Source of the DNA: Martelella limonii
GTDB taxonomy: Bacteria; Pseudomonadota; Alphaproteobacteria; Rhizobiales; Rhizobiaceae
Direction: 5' to 3'
Assembly: GCF_013344475.1 (NCBI RefSeq)
Contig: NZ_JABUOU010000011.1
Span: 62,001-126,000, forward strand
Length of the DNA: 64,000 bases
Positions 48,652 to 58,172 of this stretch are shown here, in pieces. The position numbers and the translations under genes are program-made. Under the pieces are notes generated by a model. It had not been told where the DNA came from. It saw nothing but the letters and a program-made list of their open reading frames with translations, and searched no databases. Every line of letters begins with the position of its first letter. The stretch's first letter is position 1.

Positions 48652-49911
48652 TCAGCCGCGTTTGGCCGGCAAGACTTCCGAAAGAAAGATCGCGCCGGTC
48701 GCAAGCGCTGCGAAGAGAGCGAGCAGGAAGCCAGGTGCGAGCGTGAAGCCGGTTTGCTGGATGATGAAGGTCGCGATCAGCGGCGTCAGCCCGCCAACGA
48801 CGGCAAAGCCGATATTGTAGACGAAGGCGACGCCGGTATAGCGCACATCCGTCGGGAAGATCGCGGTCAGAAGCACGGGCCCGAGGCCCCAGGCAAAAGC
48901 GGCGATCAGGGAGATCACGATCATCGCCGGCATCAGTTCGCCGACCCCCTCATGCATCCAGACATAGGCCGGGATGGCCGCAACTGCGAGGAGAAGGGCT
49001 GCAATGAAGGCCGGCACCTTGATACCGACGAAATCGGAAATAAGGCCGGCGAGCGGCATGGGCAGCGAAAACAGGATGATGCCGACGAGGATCGCCGAGG
49101 CCACCTGATCGGGATCGTATTTCAGGAAGTCGGTGAGATAGGAATTCATGTAGAGGTAGAGCAGCGGCACGGCGGCCGCGCCAAGCCCGGTGATGAACAG
49201 GCCGAGCCAGACGGCGCGCCGATTGTCACGGAAAAGCGCTGCAAGCGGCACCTTGTGGGCATGCGCTTCCATCTCCGCAAAGGCCGGGCTTTCCGAAAGC
49301 CTTGCGCGCAGGAAGAAGCCGGCGATCGCCACCACGCCGCCGATGAAAAAGCCGATCCGCCAGCCGTAGGACAGCACGGCCGCATCCGACAAGAGATGCT
49401 CGATTGCCCATTGCACCGCCTGGGCCGCCAGCATGCCGATATTGATGATCATGAACAGGAAGCCGCAGGCAAGGCCGCGCCGCTTCGGCATGGTTTCGGT
49501 GATCAGCGTCATCGCGCCGGGAATTTCGCCCCCGAGGCAGAGCCCCTGGATCATCCGCAGAACCACGAGCAGCACGGTGGCGGTCAGGCCCCAGCTTGCA
49601 TAGCCGGGCATGAAGGCGATCATGAAGGTCGCGCCCGCCATGCCGGCGATCGAGATGCGCAGCATCATCTTGCGCCCGTACTTGTCGCCGAAATGGGAAA
49701 ACAGGATGCCGCCGAGCGGACGCATCAGATAGCCGACGGCAAAGATCGCGAAGGCGGCGAGAAGCCGCGTCGCGGCAGCCTCTGACGGAAAGAAGGTCTT
49801 GCCGATCTGCGAGGCAAAGGAGGCATAGATCACGAAATCGTAGAATTCGAGCCCGCCGCCCATGCTGCCAAGAAAGAGCGCGCGATTGCGCTCGCCGGCC
49901 GTTACCGTCAT
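48652..49911 (-). CDS. MFS metabolite:H+ symporter (MHS family)
   Basis: Inner-membrane transporter of 419 residues, twelve helices. MHS features are GSMGGGLEFYDFVIYASFAS in the first helix, RPLGGILFSHFGDKYGRKMM in the loop 2-3 and RMIQGLCLGGEIPGAM in the fourth helix. Relatives carry citrate, proline/betaine, shikimate or alpha-ketoglutarate. GGGGGA precedes the ATG at 49911. It is followed upstream by gluconokinase on the same strand with a 93-base gap, so the substrate could be a sugar acid, but MHS proteins usually carry organic acids. Confidence 0.87.
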   Translation of the reverse strand: MTVTAGERNRALFLGSMGGGLEFYDFVIYASFASQIGKTFFPSEAAATRLLAAFAIFAVGYLMRPLGGILFSHFGDKYGRKMMLRISIAGMAGATFMIAFMPGYASWGLTATVLLVVLRMIQGLCLGGEIPGAMTLITETMPKRRGLACGFLFMIINIGMLAAQAVQWAIEHLLSDAAVLSYGWRIGFFIGGVVAIAGFFLRARLSESPAFAEMEAHAHKVPLAALFRDNRRAVWLGLFITGLGAAAVPLLYLYMNSYLTDFLKYDPDQVASAILVGIILFSLPMPLAGLISDFVGIKVPAFIAALLLAVAAIPAYVWMHEGVGELMPAMIVISLIAAFAWGLGPVLLTAIFPTDVRYTGVAFVYNIGFAVVGGLTPLIATFIIQQTGFTLAPGFLLALFAALATGAIFLSEVLPAKRG

Positions 49912-50004
49912 CTGCGTGTCCCCCACTGCATTTTCTGTGACGTTGGCCGAAGGACCGGCGAAAGGCAAGCTGGAAAACGTTGCGCCCGCACCGAACGCTG
50001 CGCT

Positions 50005-50532
50005 TCAGCCCAAGGCGGCGGCAAGACCGGCGCACGCCGCATTGCAGATTGCGTCAAGCGGCTGATCGATGCTGACCGTGACGACGCCCGGCTCCCCCTC
50101 GGGACGTTCGAGTGTCGCAAGCTGGGTTTCGAGCAGCGACAACGGCATGAAATGGCCGGTGCGATGGCCCATGCGCCGGAAAAGCAGGTCCTTGCTGCCA
50201 TCGAGAAACACGAAGGAAAGCGTCCCGCCTGCCGCTGCCCGCAGACGATCGCGGTAAACGCGCTTCAGCGCCGAGCAGGTGATGATGACGCCTTCACCAC
50301 GAAACTGCGACAGTTCTTCGCCGACACGCGCAAGCCAGGGCCAGCGATCCTCATCGTCGAGTGCAATGCCGTTCCGCATCTTCTCGACATTTGCCGCCGG
50401 ATGCAGATCATCCCCCTCGATGAAGCGGAACCCGATCTGCTCGGCAAGCCGCGTGGCAATGGTGGATTTGCCGGACCCGCTGACACCCATGACGATGATG
50501 GCGCCGGGTGGTGCAATTGCGTGGTCGTCCAT
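50005..50532 (-). CDS. gntK: gluconokinase
   Basis: Phosphorylates gluconate to 6-phosphogluconate in the cytoplasm. The 175 residues are the usual size of GntK/IdnK. Walker A GVSGSGKST is at residues 16-24, then FIEGDDLHPAANVEKM and LITCSALKRVYRD-like segment IITCSALKRVYRDRLR; the C-terminal half has GHFMPLSLLETQLATLE. All are diagnostic. Probably co-transcribed with the downstream MFS symporter. No gntR-type regulator is adjacent. Confidence 0.95.
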   Translation of the reverse strand: MDDHAIAPPGAIIVMGVSGSGKSTIATRLAEQIGFRFIEGDDLHPAANVEKMRNGIALDDEDRWPWLARVGEELSQFRGEGVIITCSALKRVYRDRLRAAAGGTLSFVFLDGSKDLLFRRMGHRTGHFMPLSLLETQLATLERPEGEPGVVTVSIDQPLDAICNAACAGLAAALG

Positions 50533-50715
50533 GGCCTGTCATCCGTTTTCGTCGCGATCGCCGCCTCACGATCGATGTCTTCTGATCGATGCCGCCAGAT
50601 CGCCGTTGTCTGATCGCGCTTGTCTAGAACAAGGAAAGCCCGCCTGCAATGACAGGACGGCCAACGCGGCTGGCGGCGTCCCACGCTGCCGGCTTCTCGG
50701 TTTTGTGAAGCGTCA

Positions 50716-50742
50716 GGGGTTTACCCCCGCCCGCGCCGGGGG
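50716..50742 (+). promoter_or_regulatory. mutually exclusive hairpins in the actR leader
   Basis: GGGG (50716-50719) can pair with CCCC (50724-50727), or CCCCCG (50724-50729) can pair with CGGGGG (50737-50742); the two share the C run. They lie 37-63 bases before the actR start. The second hairpin is followed by an A-rich run, not T, so a simple terminator is not supported on the plus strand. Confidence 0.25.
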
Positions 50743-50778
50743 CATAAGAAAAAGTCATTGTTTTCAGGCCTGACAATC

Positions 50779-51354
50779 ATGGATGATTTGGACACCACCG
50801 AAGTTTCTGATGCGCTTGCCGGTCTCGGCGAGGACCGCAGCCTGCTGCTGGTCGATGACGACGCGCCGTTCCTCAGACGGCTGGCGCGCGCCATGGAAAC
50901 GCGCGGCTTCGATATCGCAACGGCAAGCTCGGTTGCCGAAGGCGCTTCGCTTGCGAAAGCGCGCCCGCCCGCCTTCGCCGTCGTGGATCTGCGCCTGGAA
51001 GATGGCAGCGGTCTCGATGTGGTCACCGCCATTCGCGAAGCCCGCGCCGATACCAGGATCGTGATGCTGACCGGCTATGGCAACCTCGCCACCGCCGTCA
51101 CCGCCGTGAAACTCGGCGCGCTCGATTATCTCGCAAAGCCTGCCGATGCCGACGATATCGTGCTCGCGCTCACCCAGCAGCCGGGGGAGAAGGCGGACCT
51201 GCCGGAAAACCCGATGTCGGCCGACCGGGTGCGCTGGGAACATATCCAGCGGGTCTATGAAATGTGCGACCGCAACGTTTCCGAAACCGCCAGACGTCTC
51301 AACATGCACCGCCGCACGCTCCAGCGCATCCTCGCCAAGCGCGCCCCGCGCTGA
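50779..51354 (+). CDS. actR: ActR/RegA-type response regulator
   Basis: Response regulator of 191 residues. The receiver domain has the acidic pair in LLLVDDDAPF, phosphoacceptor Asp in FAVVDLRLEDGSG, and KPAD with the conserved Lys. The C-terminal DNA-binding domain is the Fis-like segment RVRWEHIQRVYEMCDRNVSE then TARRLNMHRRTLQRILAKRAPR, diagnostic of RegA/PrrA/ActR, which control redox, acid tolerance and carbon/nitrogen genes. The partner kinase gene actS, usually adjacent, is not next to it in this window. The ribosome binding site is poor. Confidence 0.9.
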   Translation: MDDLDTTEVSDALAGLGEDRSLLLVDDDAPFLRRLARAMETRGFDIATASSVAEGASLAKARPPAFAVVDLRLEDGSGLDVVTAIREARADTRIVMLTGYGNLATAVTAVKLGALDYLAKPADADDIVLALTQQPGEKADLPENPMSADRVRWEHIQRVYEMCDRNVSETARRLNMHRRTLQRILAKRAPR

Positions 51355-51580
51355 TCGCCTCCGGATAACACCGGGGCTTCTTCAACCCACGTTCTTTTCG
51401 GTTCCGCCTGACGGCCATGCTGGCTGGCTGCGGCGCACGCCGGCGCGCGCCCTTCCCTTCGCAAAGTTCACGCCTGAAGGCGGCATATTTAGGGCTCGCG
51501 GCGGCGTGTCCGCTCTCTCATCGCGGGCTGAACGGACTGGCGCTGGCGAAAAATTCCTCAGCGCAAACAATGTTTTTGCA

Positions 51581-51647
51581 GCATTCGCCCAAAGTATGAG
51601 CATTCGCCCACTTGACAGATTGCGCGCGTTTGTTGAGTAATTGCCCA
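51581..51647. promoter_or_regulatory. three operator-like repeats upstream of the polyol operon
   Basis: GCATTCGCCCA occurs at 51581-51591 and 51600-51610; GTAATTGCCCA at 51637-51647. The last two extend leftwards to TGAGCATTCGCCCA and TGAGTAATTGCCCA, degenerate forms of a palindrome TGRGYAATTRCYCA. TTGACA at 51612-51617 is a likely -35 box between them. The rest of the 332-base gap from 51355 shows nothing recognisable. Confidence 0.5.
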
Positions 51648-51686
51648 CATCGTAAGCTATTGCTCAATTCTGAGGGAGGAACGAGT

Positions 51687-53000
51687 ATGAGACTTCACAC
51701 GATACTTCTCGGCGCCTGCTCGCTGGTGGCTCTCACCGGCGTTGCTTCTGCTGAAACGCTGACGATTGCCACCGTCAACAACGGTGACATGATCCGCATG
51801 CAGAAGCTCACCGACGATTTCACCAAGGACCATCCGGACATCGAACTCGAGTGGGTTACGCTTGAGGAAAACGTACTGCGCCAGAAAGTCACCACCGACA
51901 TCGCCACCAAGGGCGGCCAGTATGACGTTCTGACCATCGGCAACTACGAGGTTCCGATCTGGGCCAAGCAGAACTGGCTGCTGGCGCTTGACGACATGCC
52001 CGGCGATTATGACGCCGGCGACCTGCTGCCCGCGATTGCCGGCGGCCTCTCGGTTGACGGCACGCTCTATGCGGCACCGTTCTACGGCGAAAGCGCCATG
52101 GTGATGTACCGCACCGATCTCGCCGAAAAGGCGGGCGTCGAAATCCCGGCGGAACCGACCTGGGATGAGATCATGGCGGCCGCCAAGGCGATGACCGACA
52201 AGGATGCCGGCATTTACGGCATCTGCCTGCGCGGCAAGGCCGGCTGGGGCGAGAACATGGCCTTCCTCGGCGCCATGTCCAACTCCTACGGCGCCCGCTG
52301 GTTCGACATGGACTGGAAGCCCCAGTTCGAAAGCGAAGAGTGGAAGGCGACGCTCACCGACTATCTGGACATGATGAACAATTATGGCCCGCCCGGTGCG
52401 TCCTCCAACGGCTTCAACGAGAATCTCGCGCTGTTCCAGCAGGGCAAGTGCGGCATGTGGATCGATGCCACCGTCGCCGCCTCGTTCGTGACCGATCCGA
52501 AGGAATCCAAGGTCGCGGATTCGGTCGGCTTCGCACTGTTCCCGGAAAAGGGCGATCTCGGCAATCGCGGCAACTGGCTGTGGTCGTGGAACCTCGCCAT
52601 TCCCGCAACCACGCAGAAGGCTGATGCCGCCAAGGCATTCGTCGCCTGGGCAACGTCCAAGGAGTACACCGATCTGGTGGCCAAGCAGGACGGCTGGCGC
52701 GCAGCCCCTCCCGGCACCCGCACCTCGCTTTATGAGAATGCGGACTACGAGAAGGCTGCTCCCTTTGCCAAGATGACGCTGGAATCGATCAATGCGGTCG
52801 ATACCAACAAGCCGTCGGTTCAGGAGATCCCCTATACCGGTGCTCAGTTCGTCTCGATCCCGGAATTCCAGGGAATCGGCACCGCTGTCGGCCAGCAGTT
52901 CTCGGCTGCCCTTGCCGGCAATGTCTCTGCCGATCAGGCGCTCTCCAGCGCACAGCAGCTGACGACGCGCGAAATGATGAAGGCCGGCTACATCAAGTAG
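51687..53000 (+). CDS. polyol/sugar ABC transporter substrate-binding protein
   Basis: Periplasmic binding protein (family 1, SmoE-like) of 437 residues. Signal peptide MRLHTILLGACSLVALTGVA ends at ASA near residue 22. The mature protein begins ETLTIATVNNGDMIRMQKLT; the segment LTYLAKPGVEI-like positions are replaced by RTDLAEKAGVEIPAEPTWDE, typical of sorbitol/mannitol binding proteins. GAGGGAGG precedes the ATG. First gene of a seven-gene polyol uptake and catabolism operon. Confidence 0.88.
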   Translation: MRLHTILLGACSLVALTGVASAETLTIATVNNGDMIRMQKLTDDFTKDHPDIELEWVTLEENVLRQKVTTDIATKGGQYDVLTIGNYEVPIWAKQNWLLALDDMPGDYDAGDLLPAIAGGLSVDGTLYAAPFYGESAMVMYRTDLAEKAGVEIPAEPTWDEIMAAAKAMTDKDAGIYGICLRGKAGWGENMAFLGAMSNSYGARWFDMDWKPQFESEEWKATLTDYLDMMNNYGPPGASSNGFNENLALFQQGKCGMWIDATVAASFVTDPKESKVADSVGFALFPEKGDLGNRGNWLWSWNLAIPATTQKADAAKAFVAWATSKEYTDLVAKQDGWRAAPPGTRTSLYENADYEKAAPFAKMTLESINAVDTNKPSVQEIPYTGAQFVSIPEFQGIGTAVGQQFSAALAGNVSADQALSSAQQLTTREMMKAGYIK

Positions 53001-53056
53001 GCTTCCTCCGCGGGGTGGCCGGGCCTCAGGGCTCGGCTGCTCGCCGGATCAAGAAA

Positions 53057-53088
53057 TTGGCCGCCGCGCGTCAAGCGACGGCGGCCAA
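53057..53088 (+). promoter_or_regulatory. intercistronic hairpin between binding-protein and permease genes
   Basis: TTGGCCGCCG (53057-53066) and CGGCGGCCAA (53079-53088) form a 10-bp stem with a 12-base loop in the 200-base gap. Such hairpins after binding-protein genes often protect that mRNA and limit read-through, giving more binding protein than permease. Confidence 0.55.
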
Positions 53089-53200
53089 AGCGGTTTTCAG
53101 CACCTGATCAACTGAAACCGCCATTGAGACCAAGGGTGCAAAAACACCGGGCCGAAACGTCCATGACCTCTTTCGAGCCACTTTGCGGGGAAACACCGAA

Positions 53201-54073
53201 ATGGCGACGACCCATACCAAAAGCGCGGCGCGGCTGATGATGGCGCCTTCGGTCATTCTGCTTCTGGCATGGATGATCGTGCCGCTGTCGATGACGATCT
53301 ACTTCTCCTTCCTGCGCTACAATCTTCTGATGCCGGGAATGGAGAGCTTTGCCGGCTTCATGAACTACCGGTTCTTCCTGACGGATCCCGCCTTCTTCCA
53401 GGCGATCGCCAATACGCTGATGCTGGTGGGGGGCGTGCTGTTCGTCACCGTGATCGGCGGCATTGCGCTGGCGCTTCTGCTCGACCAGCCGATCTTCGGC
53501 CAGGGCATCGTGCGCATTCTCGTGATCGCGCCGTTCTTCGTGATGCCGACGGTCTCGGCACTGGTCTGGAAGAACATGCTGATGAACCCCGTCAACGGGC
53601 TGTTCGCCTCGATCGCGCGGTTCTTCGGTCTACAGCCCATCGATTTCCTGTCCTCGATCCCGCTGACATCGATCAGCCTGATCGTCGCCTGGCAATGGCT
53701 TCCCTTCGCGACGCTCATCCTGCTGACGGCGCTGCAGTCGCTGTCGGAAGAGCAGAAGGAAGCCGCCGAAATGGACGGGGCAAACGCCTGGAACCGGCTG
53801 ATCTACATCATCCTGCCGCATATGGCGCGCGCCATCACCGTGGTGGTGCTGATCGAGACCATCTTCCTGCTTTCGGTGTTCGCCGAAATCCTGGTCACCA
53901 CCAATGGCGGCCCCGGAACGGAAAGCACCAACCTCACCTACCTCGTCTACATGCAGGCGCTTCTGCAGTTCGACGTGGGCGGCGCGTCCGCCGGCGGTAT
54001 CATCGCCGTCATTCTGGCCAATATCGTTGCGTTCTTCCTGGTACGCATGATCGGCAAAAATCTGGAGGACTGA
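53201..54073 (+). CDS. polyol ABC transporter permease 1 (SmoF-like)
   Basis: Inner-membrane permease of 290 residues with six helices, of the binding-protein-dependent type 1 fold. The EAA coupling loop reads EEQKEAAEMDGANAWNRLIY. The ATG at 53201 follows GCGGGGAAA. Two bases separate its stop from the next permease start. Confidence 0.92.
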   Translation: MATTHTKSAARLMMAPSVILLLAWMIVPLSMTIYFSFLRYNLLMPGMESFAGFMNYRFFLTDPAFFQAIANTLMLVGGVLFVTVIGGIALALLLDQPIFGQGIVRILVIAPFFVMPTVSALVWKNMLMNPVNGLFASIARFFGLQPIDFLSSIPLTSISLIVAWQWLPFATLILLTALQSLSEEQKEAAEMDGANAWNRLIYIILPHMARAITVVVLIETIFLLSVFAEILVTTNGGPGTESTNLTYLVYMQALLQFDVGGASAGGIIAVILANIVAFFLVRMIGKNLED

Positions 54074-54075
54074 CG

Positions 54076-54906
54076 ATGGCACGCCAGGTAACAACACAAC
54101 GGAAAATCGTCTTCACGGCGCTCGCGTGGCTGATCGCATTCCTGATCTTCTTCCCGATCCTGTGGACGTTTCTGACCAGCTTCAAGACGGAAAGCGAGGC
54201 GGTCTCGTCTCCGCCCTCCTTCCTGTTCTTCCACTGGACACTCGAGAACTACATCGAGGTGCAGGCGCGTTCGAACTATTTCCACCATTTCTGGAATTCG
54301 GTCGCGATCTCGCTCGGTTCCACCGTCATCGGCCTCCTGATCGCGGTGCCGGCCGCATGGGCCATGGCGTTTTCGCCCACGCCCCGCACCAAGGATGTTC
54401 TCCTGTGGATGCTGTCGACGAAAATGCTCCCCGCCGTCGGCGTGCTGGTGCCGATCTACATCATCTTCCGCGACCTCGGCCTGCTCGACACCCGCACGGG
54501 GTTGATCGTGGTGATGATGCTGATCAACCTGCCGATCATGGTGTGGATGCTTTATACCTACTTCAAGGAAATCCCGGGCGAGATTCTCGAAGCCGCCCGG
54601 ATGGATGGGGCAACGCTCGGCAAGGAACTCGTCTATGTGCTCACGCCCATGGCGATCCCGGGCATCGCCTCCACCCTTCTTCTCAACATCATCCTTGCCT
54701 GGAACGAAGCGTTCTGGACGCTGAACCTGACGGCCTCGAAAGCGGCGCCGCTCACAGCCTTCATCGCGTCGTATTCGAGCCCGGAAGGCCTGTTCTACGC
54801 CAAGCTTTCCGCCGCCTCGACCATGGCGATTGCGCCGATCGTTATCCTCGGCTGGTTTTCGCAGAAGCAGCTCGTGCGCGGGCTTACCTTCGGCGCGGTT
54901 AAATAA
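54076..54906 (+). CDS. polyol ABC transporter permease 2 (SmoG-like)
   Basis: Second permease, 276 residues, six helices. The EAA loop is [20 protein letters not shown] and the N-terminus is [33 protein letters not shown] precedes the ATG at 54076, overlapping the end of the first permease gene. The same frame is open far upstream, antisense-free overlap with permease 1, but that part has no coding character. Confidence 0.92.
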   Translation: MARQVTTQRKIVFTALAWLIAFLIFFPILWTFLTSFKTESEAVSSPPSFLFFHWTLENYIEVQARSNYFHHFWNSVAISLGSTVIGLLIAVPAAWAMAFSPTPRTKDVLLWMLSTKMLPAVGVLVPIYIIFRDLGLLDTRTGLIVVMMLINLPIMVWMLYTYFKEIPGEILEAARMDGATLGKELVYVLTPMAIPGIASTLLLNIILAWNEAFWTLNLTASKAAPLTAFIASYSSPEGLFYAKLSAASTMAIAPIVILGWFSQKQLVRGLTFGAVK

Positions 54907-54917
54907 GGACAGGACCA

Positions 54918-55916
<999 letters not shown>

Positions 55917-55976
55917 GTATCGCGGGCGCCCGACCCGGCGCCTGTGCCCGCAACGCGAAGATCACTGGACAAGAAG

Positions 55977-57458
55977 ATGACCAAGGCACTTTCTCTCGAC
56001 ACTCTCAAGGACCACGCCGGCAAGGCGTCGGTGCCCAAATATGACCGCGCAGATCTTTCGCCCGGCATCGTGCATTTCGGGGTCGGCAACTTTCACCGCG
56101 CCCACCAGGCCGTCTACCTCAACGACCTGTTCAACAAGGGCCGCGACCATGACTGGGCGATCATCGGCGCCGGCGTGATGCCGGGTGACGCCAAGATGCG
56201 CGAGGTTCTCGCGGCCCAGGACTTTCTGACAACCGTCGTCGACCAGGAGGCGCATGCAAGTGCCGCCACCATTACCGGCGCGATGATCGACATGATCGCG
56301 CCGCCGGACTATGCGGCGATGATCGAGACGCTTGCCAATCCGGCCATCCGGATCGTCTCGCTAACCGTCACCGAAGGCGGCTATTTCATCGATCCCGCGA
56401 CCGGAAAATTCGACCCGCAACATCCGGCGATCGTTGCCGATGGCGAAAATCCGGATGCGCCGACCACCGCCTTCGGGCTCATCATTGCCGGTCTGAAGAG
56501 GCGCCGTGCCGAAGGCATACAGCCCTTCACCGTGATGTGCTGCGACAACATCCCCCATAACGGCGCGGTGACCCGCGCCACCGTTTCGGGTCTTGCGGAA
56601 CTTTCCGATCCCGACTTTGCCGTCTGGATCCGCGACAACGTCGCCTTTCCAAATGCGATGGTCGACCGGATCACCCCCGCCACCGGCGCGCGCGAGCGGA
56701 AGATCGCCTCCGCGGAATACGGCATTGCCGACAACTGGCCGGTGTTCTGCGAGGAGTTCAGGCAGTGGGTTCTGGAAGACAACTTCCCGCTCGGCCGGCC
56801 GGCGCTGGAAGATGTCGGCGTCACCTTCGTCGAGGATGTCAGCCCTTACGAGATCATGAAGCTCAGGATCCTCAACGGCGGCCATGCGGCGATCGCCTAT
56901 CCGGGCGAGCTGCTCGACATCCACTTCGTCCACGAGGCGATGGAAAATGAACTGATCGCGGCCTTTCTCGAAAAGCTCGAGAAGGACGAGATCATCCCGA
57001 TCGTGCCACCGGTCCCGGATACCGACCTCACCGGCTATTACGAGCTGATCGCGACCCGCTTCGCCAACCCGAAGATCGGCGACACGATCGAGCGGCTTGC
57101 GCTCGACGGCTCCAACCGCCAGCCGAAATTCATCCTGCCCTCCACCGCCGCACGGTTGGAGCAGGGTCTGGATGTGACCGGGCTTGCGTTGGTTTCGGCG
57201 CTCTGGTGCCGCTATTTCGAGGGCACGTCAGACAGCGGCCGCAAGATCAGGTTCAACGACGAGGCCGCCGATCGTCTGCACGCCGCAGCCCTTGCGTCCA
57301 GGGAAAAGCCGGCGCGTTTTCTGGAAGAGCGTGACATCTTCGGCAGCGTCGCCGATAATCCGCACTTCGTGAAGCGGTTTGCCGGGGCACTTGAAAGCCT
57401 GCGCAACCGCGGCACCGCCGAGACCCTGAAGCGCTACGTCGCCGGTGAAATGGAGTAA
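55977..57458 (+). CDS. mannitol dehydrogenase family oxidoreductase
   Basis: Long-chain polyol dehydrogenase of 493 residues, NAD-dependent, oxidising mannitol, arabitol or a related polyol at C2 to the ketose. The N-terminal GIVHFGVGNFHRAHQAVYLN is the family's NAD-binding start and KLRILNGGHAAIAYPGELLD contains the catalytic Lys. The size fits MtlK. The start at 55977 has only a modest AAGAAG site; an alternative start 11 codons earlier exists. Follows the transporter genes by 60 bases. Confidence 0.92.
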   Translation: MTKALSLDTLKDHAGKASVPKYDRADLSPGIVHFGVGNFHRAHQAVYLNDLFNKGRDHDWAIIGAGVMPGDAKMREVLAAQDFLTTVVDQEAHASAATITGAMIDMIAPPDYAAMIETLANPAIRIVSLTVTEGGYFIDPATGKFDPQHPAIVADGENPDAPTTAFGLIIAGLKRRRAEGIQPFTVMCCDNIPHNGAVTRATVSGLAELSDPDFAVWIRDNVAFPNAMVDRITPATGARERKIASAEYGIADNWPVFCEEFRQWVLEDNFPLGRPALEDVGVTFVEDVSPYEIMKLRILNGGHAAIAYPGELLDIHFVHEAMENELIAAFLEKLEKDEIIPIVPPVPDTDLTGYYELIATRFANPKIGDTIERLALDGSNRQPKFILPSTAARLEQGLDVTGLALVSALWCRYFEGTSDSGRKIRFNDEAADRLHAAALASREKPARFLEERDIFGSVADNPHFVKRFAGALESLRNRGTAETLKRYVAGEME

Positions 57459-57473
57459 CCGGCAAGGAGACCC

Positions 57474-58148
57474 ATGTCCGAAAGACCGCTGATCATTTTC
57501 GATTGCGACGGTGTGCTGGTCGACAGCGAACCGATTTCGCTTGCGGTCCTGAGGGAAGCGCTTTCGGCAGAGGGGATTTCGATCTGCGACCGGGATGCCG
57601 AGCGGCTGTTTCTCGGCCGCTCGCTGGCCACCATGCTCTCCGTCGTCAAGGACGATTACGGGGCGACGCTGGGCGACGGGTTTCTGGAACGGCTGAGACG
57701 CGATCTCTATGCGCGGTTCCGCAGCGAGCTTCAACCCACGCAAGGCATTGTGAACGCCTGGGAGGCGCTGGAGCAGGAAGGCTACATGTTCTGCGTCGCC
57801 TCCTCCTCCCAGCCCGAACGCATCCGGCTGTCGTTGGAGATCGCGGGCCTTCTGCCGAGCTTCGAGCCTCCGATCTTTTCCGCCTCGATGGTGGAAAACG
57901 GCAAGCCGGCCCCCGATCTTTTCCTCTATGCAGCAAGCCGAATGCGCCGTCCGCCGGAGGAATGCCTTGTGATCGAGGACAGTCCCGCCGGCATTGCCGC
58001 GGCAAAGGCCGCCGGAATGAAGGTGTTCGCCTATGTCGGCGCCACCCACGCCAGCTCCGAAGCCTACCGCGCGCAGATTGCGTCACTTGAACCCGACCTA
58101 ATGTTTGACGCCATGGACAATCTCGTCCAACGTGCACGCACAGTCTGA
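57474..58148 (+). CDS. HAD-superfamily phosphatase, beta-phosphoglucomutase-like
   Basis: HAD subfamily IA protein of 224 residues. Motif I is IFDCDGVLVDSEP with the nucleophile Asp, motif II is FCVASSSQPERI, motif III Lys lies in GKPAPDLFLYAA and motif IV is CLVIEDSPAG. Relatives dephosphorylate sugar phosphates or act as phosphoglucomutases. Placed 15 bases after the dehydrogenase and 24 bases before the kinase, it probably removes or interconverts a sugar-phosphate side product of polyol breakdown. Confidence 0.9.
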   Translation: MSERPLIIFDCDGVLVDSEPISLAVLREALSAEGISICDRDAERLFLGRSLATMLSVVKDDYGATLGDGFLERLRRDLYARFRSELQPTQGIVNAWEALEQEGYMFCVASSSQPERIRLSLEIAGLLPSFEPPIFSASMVENGKPAPDLFLYAASRMRRPPEECLVIEDSPAGIAAAKAAGMKVFAYVGATHASSEAYRAQIASLEPDLMFDAMDNLVQRARTV

Positions 58149-58172
58149 CGGAAAAGGGTGGGGGCTTCCGTG

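Noticed and set aside
53269-54075. Upstream extension of the second polyol permease frame
   Set aside because: Overlaps permease 1 entirely and lacks membrane character; the start at 54076 has a good ribosome binding site and normal length.
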